DNA from: Pararhizobium sp.
GTDB taxonomy: Bacteria; Pseudomonadota; Alphaproteobacteria; Rhizobiales; Rhizobiaceae
Direction: 5' to 3'
NCBI GenBank assembly: GCA_030655075.1
Contig: JAURWE010000124.1
Coordinates: 62,001-126,000 of the forward strand
Length of the DNA: 64,000 nt
The notes below the pieces were generated by a model. It was not told the origin of the DNA. It was given only the letters and a program-made list of their open reading frames with translations, and made no database searches. A program made the position numbers and the translations under genes. How positions within the stretch are numbered: the first letter of the stretch is position 1; each line of letters starts with the position of its first letter. Below are positions 58,095 through 64,000 of this stretch, in pieces.

Positions 58095-58460
58095 GTGCCC
58101 AAATTGCTGTTTCTCGAAGACGAGCCCATCATCGCGATGGACCTCGAAGCCGTGCTCAGCCAGGCCGGTTTCGATGTGCACTGGTTTACGACCTGCCGAT
58201 CGGCATCCTACTGGCTTGAGAACAACCAGCCCGACGTTGCCCTTATCGACATTGAACTCAGCGATGGCACATGCGTGCCCATTGCCGAACTGCTCATCAA
58301 ACGGCAGATCCCTTTCGTGGTTCACTCCGGCTATTCGTCCCATGCAAACTACGTTCATGAGGTGTTCAAGCGCGGTCGCTGGATCTCAAAGCCGGCCGAT
58401 TACAATGGCCTCGTGCGCATCCTGCAGGAGCACGTAACGACGCCGGAACAAAAAATTTAG
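58095..58460 (+). CDS. single-domain response regulator
   Basis: A 121-residue receiver without an output domain. The acidic pocket is EDE (8-10), the phosphoacceptor is Asp52 (ALIDIELSDG), the switch Ser is in VVHSGY, and the conserved Lys is in ISKPAD. GTG at 58095 is preferred because AGGAG lies 10 bases upstream and the domain starts immediately; GTG at 58077 is possible. Such stand-alone receivers often work with HWE or HisKA_2 kinases in alphaproteobacteria, and such a kinase lies 14 kb upstream. That pairing is speculative. Confidence 0.85.
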   Translation: MPKLLFLEDEPIIAMDLEAVLSQAGFDVHWFTTCRSASYWLENNQPDVALIDIELSDGTCVPIAELLIKRQIPFVVHSGYSSHANYVHEVFKRGRWISKPADYNGLVRILQEHVTTPEQKI

Positions 58461-58496
58461 ATCGGCGTTAAAGAGCCGTTTTCGTTTTAGCTCGCT

Positions 58497-58700
58497 ATGA
58501 TGGAGATGGATTTGCCAGACGATCACGACACGAAAAAACGCCACCGCAACCGCCACAAACGCGGCGAAGATTTTACCCTTGAACAGTTTCGAGACAAATA
58601 TTCGCTGTCCGATGACGATGCCCAACGCATCTTCAAAGTCGGCGGACCATCCTCTCTGAATCTCGATGCCGTCATGAAAGCAAAAGCCGAGAGGGGGTGA
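58497..58700 (+). CDS. small conserved protein, paralogue of the 42.4-kb protein
   Basis: A 67-residue basic protein with the block FTLEQFRDKYSLSDDDAQRI followed by GP and LDAVMKAKA, matching the protein at 42428-42628. The N-terminus is a run of charged residues (DDHDTKKRHRNRHKR) suited to nucleic-acid or membrane-surface binding. ATG choices exist at 58497, 58500 and 58506. It follows the response regulator by 36 bases and may be co-transcribed. No known domain. Confidence 0.7.
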   Translation: MMEMDLPDDHDTKKRHRNRHKRGEDFTLEQFRDKYSLSDDDAQRIFKVGGPSSLNLDAVMKAKAERG

Positions 58701-58766
58701 GTTCGGCTGTACCGTCGATGACGGCAGGCCTGCGGATCAATCAAGCCTCTGTCGCGTTTGCGTGGC

Positions 58767-59930
58767 ATGCCCATCAAGTCAAAACGTGCACCCAAGCGCC
58801 TTGTTGTCATCAGCGATTTTCAGGATGGGAGCCCGTCGGGTGTCGGTCCTCCAACCGTTGAGGCGTTTCAGGCACGCTGGTCGGCCCGGGGTGCGGAACG
58901 ATCTCTGGGTGTCGTGGACAACACAAGCACCGTCACGGTTGAAGGCGGCTATATCGAGCGCCTGCCGCTGGCCTGCCTCAAAACGGGCCTTGTCGATGCG
59001 GCCGAGATATGGACCCACTGGCGCGGAGGCTGCCCACCCAATGCAAGTCTCAGGACGCCCCCGCTTGTTCGTCGGTCGTTTCAGATGAACGGGGCCGGTG
59101 CCCCGTTTGCCTCGAACGAGATGCTGGCCCATATCGTGACCTTTGGTGCGCCTGATATCCTCTGCGTCTGGGGCTTGGGCGTTGACGAAGAAATCCTCCT
59201 CGCGTGCCGGGACAGTTTCAAAATCTACAACTCGATCGATGCGCCGGCGCTGCGCATTCCGCCGGAGGTCAGCCGCCATTTCGATCTGGTGCTGACAGGG
59301 GCACAGTGGCAATCGGATGTCGTCACCGAGCGTCATCCGGTCATGAAGACGGCGATCCTGCCGATCGGACCGGAGTTTGCGTCCGACAGCACGTTTTTTC
59401 CCGTCGAAAGGGGGAAACCCTATGACATCGTCTACGTCGCCGCCGCGCAGGGCTACAAACGACATGACATCCTGTTCGAGGCTCTTGCAAAACTGCCGCG
59501 CTCAGTTCGGGCACTCTGTGTCTTTGGCTATGGCGAACTGGGAGACGCCCTGCGGCAACAGGCCGAGGATCTGGAGATCAACGTCGATTTTGTCGGCCCG
59601 CCCGGCGTGCCGTTTGCCGAGGTGAACCGACTGATGAACCAGGCGAAGATCGGCGTCGTCTGCGGTATCGATGATGGCGCACCGGCGATCCTAACGGAAT
59701 ATATGCTGGCCGGTCTGCCTGTTCTTGCCAACAGCGCACTGTCCTGTGGTCTGCAGTATATCCGCGCCGAAACCGGCCGTGCCGTGGCGGCCGAGGATTT
59801 TCATCACGGCATTGTCGACATGCTGCAATCACTGGACGAATTCGAGCCCCGCCGTACCGTTCAGGAGAACTGGACCTGGCCCCATTCGATGCGGAAACTG
59901 CAGGCTTTGATCGCGTCCGGCAAGAGGTAG
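58767..59930 (+). CDS. glycosyltransferase (GT-B, family 4-like)
   Basis: A 387-residue GT-B glycosyltransferase. The N-terminal half begins RLVVISDFQDGSPSGVGPPT; the C-terminal half carries PYDIVYVAAAQGYKRHDILF, VDFVGPPGVPFAEVNRLMNQ and the sugar-nucleotide site around DGAPAILTEYMLAGLPVLA. The start is taken at ATG 58767; a TTG at 58758 is possible and no clear binding site decides. It is the first of three consecutive glycosyltransferase genes on this strand, so it likely builds the same cell-surface glycan. Donor and acceptor are unknown. Confidence 0.8.
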   Translation: MPIKSKRAPKRLVVISDFQDGSPSGVGPPTVEAFQARWSARGAERSLGVVDNTSTVTVEGGYIERLPLACLKTGLVDAAEIWTHWRGGCPPNASLRTPPLVRRSFQMNGAGAPFASNEMLAHIVTFGAPDILCVWGLGVDEEILLACRDSFKIYNSIDAPALRIPPEVSRHFDLVLTGAQWQSDVVTERHPVMKTAILPIGPEFASDSTFFPVERGKPYDIVYVAAAQGYKRHDILFEALAKLPRSVRALCVFGYGELGDALRQQAEDLEINVDFVGPPGVPFAEVNRLMNQAKIGVVCGIDDGAPAILTEYMLAGLPVLANSALSCGLQYIRAETGRAVAAEDFHHGIVDMLQSLDEFEPRRTVQENWTWPHSMRKLQALIASGKR

Positions 59931-59950
59931 TTCGACCGCCTGTGAGGCCG

Positions 59951-59975
59951 GGAACAAACAAGATTGGCCCGAGTT
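59951..59975 (+). promoter_or_regulatory. possible EcfG-like promoter before fused GT-mutase gene
   Basis: GGAAC (59951-59955), 16 bases, then AGTT (59972-59975). It has the same partial match as the katE site. Weak evidence on its own. Confidence 0.35.
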
Positions 59976-60011
59976 TCGACAGTCCTCGGCCTCCAGAAAA
60001 AGCGATCAGCG

Positions 60012-62360
60012 ATGAATCTTTCGAGTTCCTCCAGCCACGTTTATGAAACGGTATCTCGTAACGCGCCGCTGATCTGTTTTTCGCATTTGCGCTGGGACTT
60101 CGTCTTGCAGCGGCCACAGCACCTCATGCAGCGTTTTGCCCGCGAGCGGCAGGTGTTTTTCTTCGAGGAATACATTCCGACTGATCACCATCTGGCCTAT
60201 CTGGAAATTCATCCGTTCGAAGGTACCACGGTCAAGGCTGTGCGTCCCCGGATACCGCACTGGTGGAGCGAGAGCGATCGTGACCGCGCACTCGGCACGC
60301 TCCTCGACGACCTGCTGACACTGCACGGCGTAGCACGGCCGCTCCTCTGGTTCTATACGCCGATGATGTACAGCTTCGCCCGCCATGTGGATGCGGCGGC
60401 GGTTGTCTACGACTGCATGGACGAACTTGCCAACTTCAAATTCGCGCCCCCGGGGCTGCGAGCAACCGAAGCCGCGCTGATTGCCCGGGCGGATCTGGTC
60501 TTTACCGGCGGCTTCAGCCTCTACGAGGCCAAACGCCATCTCCACGACAATATTCACCCGTTCCCCTCGAGCGTCGATGTCGGCCATTTCCACGCGGCCC
60601 GCAGTCACCGCGCCCAACCCTTGGATCAACAGGCCATTCCCCATCCCCGCCTCGGTTATTACGGCGTCATCGACGAGCGTCTCGATCTCGGGCTGATTGC
60701 AGGACTGGCGAAAGAAAGGCCAGATCTGTCCTTCGTCTTCGTCGGACCGATCGTCAAGATTGCCCCTGCCGACCTGCCGCAGGCTACCAATATCCACTAT
60801 CTCGGCCAGAAGGCCTATGACGAATTGCCCGCCTATCTGGCCGGCTGGGACGCGGCCTTGATGCCGTTCGCCCTCAACGAAGCGACGAGGTTCATCAGCC
60901 CGACAAAGACGCCGGAATATCTGGCGTCGGGCCGTCCGGTGGTCTCGACCCCGGTGCGGGACGTGGTGCGCCACTATGGCAATGTGCCCGGCGTTTTTCT
61001 GGCGACCGATGCGGATGGTTTCGCCGCCGCCTGCGACAAGGCCTTGAGCCTGAAGACATCGGGGGAAGACTGGCTGGCTGCCGTCGATGTGGCTCTCGAT
61101 GAATCGTCCTGGGAAAAGACATTTGTCGCCATGAACGTCCTGTTGCAGGATGCAGTGACGCAGCGGCTGGTGCCCGCGTCGCTGGCGAAACAAGGCCGCC
61201 TTGCGAATGCAGGCGACACGACGGCAAAGCCGTATGACTATCTGATCGTCGGCGCAGGCTTTGCCGGCTCGGTGCTGGCCGAGCGGCTGGCCAGCGATGC
61301 CGATAAACGTGTTCTGGTCTGCGACCGCCGGCCGCACATCGCCGGCAATGCCTATGACGTCCACAACCAGGATGGCATCCTCATCCACCAGTATGGGCCG
61401 CACATCTTTCACACCAACAGTGAAGACATCTTCAACTATCTATCTCGCTTCACGGCATGGCGACCGTACGAACATCGGGTGCTCGCCGAGGTTGGCCATC
61501 ACCTGTTGCCCATTCCCATCAACAGGACGACGCTCAATGGTCTTTACGGCGTCGATCTCCAGAACGAAGCGGAGGCGGCGCTGTTTTTGGCCAGCCGCGC
61601 CGAGCCCTGTGATCCGATCGTTACCTCGAGGGACGTTGTCGTCTCGCAGGTCGGTAGTGATCTCTACCGAACCTTCTTCGAGGGCTATACCCGCAAGCAG
61701 TGGGGACTTGATCCGTCAGAGCTCGACAAGTCCGTGACGGCCCGGGTGCCTACCCGCACCAGCACGGACGACCGCTATTTTCTTGACACGTTCCAGGCCA
61801 TGCCCCTGCACGGATATACGAAAATGTTCGAAAAAATGCTCGACCACCCGAACATCACGGTTTTGACCGGCACGGAGTACAGCGAGGTCCGCCGCGAAGG
61901 ACTGGCAGCGCACACAATCTTTACCGGACCCATCGACGAATATTTCGACTATCGTTTCGGCCGCCTGCCCTATCGCAGTCTCAAATTTCAGCATGAGACT
62001 CATGATGTGCAGCACATGCTGCCGGTCGGCGTCGTCAACTATCCGTCACAGGACGTGGCTTATACACGCGTCACGGAATACAAGCACCTGACCGGCCAGA
62101 CCCATCCCAAAACCAGTATCTCCTACGAGTTTGCCTGTGCCGACGGGGATCCCTATTACCCTATTCCCCGCCCGGAAAATCAGGCGCTCTACAAACAATA
62201 TGAAGCGCTGGCGCGCGAGCGCAGCGACGTTACCTTCGTCGGACGGCTGGGGACGTACAAATATTACAACATGGATCAGGTCGTGGGTCAGGCCCTGGCC
62301 ACCTACCGCCGCATGACGGTGGCCGCCGCCGGCGATGCCGCAGTTGCAAGCGCGCAATGA
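60012..62360 (+). CDS. glycosyltransferase fused to UDP-galactopyranose mutase
   Basis: A 782-residue two-domain protein. Residues 1 to about 395 are a GT-B glycosyltransferase (LICFSHLRWDFVLQRPQHLM, then RPRLGYYGVIDERLDLGLIA and a sugar site at FISPTKTPEYLASGRPVVST). From about 406 a complete UDP-galactopyranose mutase follows: FAD loop YLIVGAGFAGSVLAERL, then HQYGPHIFHTN, IPINRTTLNGLYG, GYTRKQWG and a C-terminal GRLGTYKYYNMDQVV. The mutase makes UDP-galactofuranose, so the fused transferase may use it. ATG at 60012 is chosen; a frame from 59964 lacks a binding site. The stop overlaps the next gene as ATGA. Confidence 0.88.
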   Translation: MNLSSSSSHVYETVSRNAPLICFSHLRWDFVLQRPQHLMQRFARERQVFFFEEYIPTDHHLAYLEIHPFEGTTVKAVRPRIPHWWSESDRDRALGTLLDDLLTLHGVARPLLWFYTPMMYSFARHVDAAAVVYDCMDELANFKFAPPGLRATEAALIARADLVFTGGFSLYEAKRHLHDNIHPFPSSVDVGHFHAARSHRAQPLDQQAIPHPRLGYYGVIDERLDLGLIAGLAKERPDLSFVFVGPIVKIAPADLPQATNIHYLGQKAYDELPAYLAGWDAALMPFALNEATRFISPTKTPEYLASGRPVVSTPVRDVVRHYGNVPGVFLATDADGFAAACDKALSLKTSGEDWLAAVDVALDESSWEKTFVAMNVLLQDAVTQRLVPASLAKQGRLANAGDTTAKPYDYLIVGAGFAGSVLAERLASDADKRVLVCDRRPHIAGNAYDVHNQDGILIHQYGPHIFHTNSEDIFNYLSRFTAWRPYEHRVLAEVGHHLLPIPINRTTLNGLYGVDLQNEAEAALFLASRAEPCDPIVTSRDVVVSQVGSDLYRTFFEGYTRKQWGLDPSELDKSVTARVPTRTSTDDRYFLDTFQAMPLHGYTKMFEKMLDHPNITVLTGTEYSEVRREGLAAHTIFTGPIDEYFDYRFGRLPYRSLKFQHETHDVQHMLPVGVVNYPSQDVAYTRVTEYKHLTGQTHPKTSISYEFACADGDPYYPIPRPENQALYKQYEALARERSDVTFVGRLGTYKYYNMDQVVGQALATYRRMTVAAAGDAAVASAQ

Positions 62361-64000
62361 GCCGCATGCGCATCGTCCTTGCGACCGACAGTCTTGACCC
62401 GTCCGGCTTGGGTGAACACATGCTGACGCTCGGCCACGCACTTGCGGGCAAGTTTGACGTGACGCTTGCGGCCGGGAGCGAGACAGGATTGCTGACGCGC
62501 GCAGCCCGGCTCGGGATTGCGATCAAGCCGCTCGATGATCTCAACGGTTTCACCGCATGGCTTCGTGCATCCGGTGCGGCGCTGCTCCATGTTCATGCCG
62601 GCATTGGCTGGGAGGGACACGAGATCGCTGCGGCCGGCATTGTCTGTGGCATTCCGGTAATTCGGACAGAGCACCTTCCCTATGTGCTTACCGACACCGA
62701 ACAGAAAGAGCAGTACCGAACGGCCAGCGTCGGCCTCTCTCATCATATCGTTGTTTCCGATGCGTCGCGGAAAAGCTTTGCAGCCAACGATGTTGGAGCC
62801 GAACGCATGACAGTCGTTCGCAACGGGATCGTCCCGCTGGCGCCTGACCGGAACAGCGGGCTTAAGGCGCAGATGGGCCTTGAGGATAAGACGATCCTGC
62901 TCATGGTCGCACGATTCTCAGCGCAAAAGGATCATGCAACGCTGATCGCGGCGATGCCAGCCGTTCTGGCCGCCAATCCATCGGTCGTCCTGCTTCTCGT
63001 CGGCAAAGGCGAGGAGCTGACGAATGTGAAAAGCCTCGTCGAGCTTCTGTCGCTCGGCCAAAATGTCCGGTTCCTCGGCCACCGCGACGACATTGCCGAC
63101 CTGATGTCGGCTGCCGATCTCTTCGTCCTGCCGTCCCGCTTCGAGGGACTGCCGCTGGCGGTGCTCGAAGCCATGTCGGTTGGTCTTCCCGTGGTGGCGA
63201 CCCGCATCGATGGCACGATCGAGGCGCTCGGGGAGGATCATCCGTTTTTTGCAGAAGCCGGCCAACCTGAAACGCTTGCGCGAACCATCAACGCAGCTCT
63301 GGCAGATCCGGTGCAAACACACCGGGCGGCCGCAGCCGGGCGCGAACGCTTTGCAGCCCAGTTTTCGGCCGGGCGCATGGCGGATGAAACGGCTGCCGTC
63401 TACGAGCACTTCCTTCCAGACCGGAAAAAACACGAACGGGGATACACGTCCATGGACAAGACACGGATCGGCTTCATCGGCGTCGGCGGCATAGCGCATC
63501 GCCATCTCGATATTCTTGCCGGCTTCGATGATGTCGAGCTTGCTGCCTTTGCCGACCCCGATTTCGCGCGCGCCGAACAGTCGGCATCCCGTTTCGGTGC
63601 CAAGGCTTTCGACAGCCATCGCACCATGCTGGACGGGGCGAAGCTTGACGCGGTCTATGTCTGCATTCCCCCCTTTGCCCATGGCGAGGCGGAGCGTGAC
63701 CTGATCGCGCGCGGCATTCCCTTCTTTGTCGAAAAGCCGATCACGCTCGATATCGGCCTTGCGGAGGAGCTTGCGGCCGCGATCGAGACGGCGCAGCTGG
63801 TGACCGCTGTCGGCTACCACTGGCGTTATCTCGATACGGTCGAGGAAGCGCGGCAACTTCTGTCCGGCAACCCAGCGCAGCTCCTCTCGGGCTACTGGCT
63901 GGACCAGACGCCACCGCCGCACTGGTGGTGGAAAAACAACCGGTCCGGCGGCCAGATGGTTGAGCAGACGACCCATATCATCGATCTGGCGCGTTATCTC
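62357..64000 (+). CDS. glycosyltransferase fused to Gfo/Idh/MocA dehydrogenase (partial)
   Basis: An open frame of 548 codons that runs off the window end. Residues 1 to about 355 are a GT4 glycosyltransferase (RIVLATDSLDPSGLGEHML, LLMVARFSAQKDHATLIAAM, FVLPSRFEGLPLAVLEAMSV). After a short basic linker (DRKKHERGYTS), Met366 opens a Gfo/Idh/MocA NAD-dependent oxidoreductase: RIGFIGVGGIAHRHLDIL, then FFVEKPI with the catalytic Lys, then VGYHWRYL. I read every codon across the junction and found no stop. The ATG overlaps the preceding stop. Sugar oxidation or epimerisation before transfer is the likely logic. Confidence 0.88.
   Translation, partial: MSRMRIVLATDSLDPSGLGEHMLTLGHALAGKFDVTLAAGSETGLLTRAARLGIAIKPLDDLNGFTAWLRASGAALLHVHAGIGWEGHEIAAAGIVCGIPVIRTEHLPYVLTDTEQKEQYRTASVGLSHHIVVSDASRKSFAANDVGAERMTVVRNGIVPLAPDRNSGLKAQMGLEDKTILLMVARFSAQKDHATLIAAMPAVLAANPSVVLLLVGKGEELTNVKSLVELLSLGQNVRFLGHRDDIADLMSAADLFVLPSRFEGLPLAVLEAMSVGLPVVATRIDGTIEALGEDHPFFAEAGQPETLARTINAALADPVQTHRAAAAGRERFAAQFSAGRMADETAAVYEHFLPDRKKHERGYTSMDKTRIGFIGVGGIAHRHLDILAGFDDVELAAFADPDFARAEQSASRFGAKAFDSHRTMLDGAKLDAVYVCIPPFAHGEAERDLIARGIPFFVEKPITLDIGLAEELAAAIETAQLVTAVGYHWRYLDTVEEARQLLSGNPAQLLSGYWLDQTPPPHWWWKNNRSGGQMVEQTTHIIDLARYL

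Overview
The window looks like a chromosomal or large-plasmid segment from a member of the Rhizobiaceae (Rhizobium, Neorhizobium, Agrobacterium and relatives). Supporting signs are the high GC content, a biuret hydrolase whose sequence closely matches what I recall of the Rhizobium leguminosarum enzyme, a fused SecDF, an HWE/HisKA_2-type histidine kinase, and promoter sequences of the EcfG general-stress type (GGAAC-N16-CGTT). The genus assignment is inference. I saw no rRNA, tRNA, CRISPR array, insertion sequence or integrase.

Layout. (1) 0-1.1 kb: an unrecognised protein with an HNH-like C-terminus, preceded by a possible 25-residue coupled ORF. (2) 1.2-8.7 kb: a seven-gene minus-strand operon for ureide use. 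It encodes a BMP-type ABC importer (binding protein, two permeases, double ATPase), biuret hydrolase BiuH, a second isochorismatase-like hydrolase (possibly triuret hydrolase) and a ChrR-like cupin. A divergent GntR/FCD regulator flanks it. (3) 8.7-13.2 kb: secDF, a small membrane-anchored protein, an acyl-CoA thioesterase and a DUF922 secreted zincin-like protein. (4) 13.3-17.3 kb: a GH2 glycosidase lacking the usual acid/base glutamate, divergent from a LacI regulator across a GATTATA-repeat operator region. (5) 17.3-41.8 kb: an adhesion locus. It holds a LapG-like transglutaminase-fold cysteine protease, a periplasmic-binding-fold lipoprotein, a 5256-residue repeat adhesin with RTX repeats and a type I secretion C-terminus, and a four-gene operon of TolC-like outer membrane protein, LapB-like ABC exporter, HlyD-like adaptor and an RHH-PAS protein. 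(6) 42-45.3 kb: two small conserved proteins and a CHASE3/HisKA_2 histidine kinase followed by a periplasmic sugar-binding-like protein. (7) 45.4-52 kb: a six-gene PaoABC-type molybdenum oxidase operon with an SrpA-like catalase and two molybdenum cofactor maturation proteins, under a clean EcfG-type promoter. (8) 52-58.7 kb: stress-related genes: an esterase, a general stress protein, a PepSY-like exported protein, a DUF72 protein, KatE catalase, a single-domain response regulator and a second copy of the small protein found next to the kinase. (9) 58.8-64 kb: a glycan cluster of three consecutive glycosyltransferases, two of which are fused to a sugar enzyme (UDP-galactopyranose mutase, and a Gfo/Idh/MocA dehydrogenase that runs off the window end).

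How the parts fit. The adhesin, its exporter and the LapG-like protease form a plausible secrete-retain-release surface adhesion system. No LapD-like c-di-GMP receptor lies in the window. The pao operon pairs a peroxide-generating oxidase with a catalase and its own cofactor loading genes. Together with katE and the small stress proteins it suggests a general-stress accessory region. The glycan cluster with galactofuranose and oxidised-sugar chemistry may add a surface polysaccharide.
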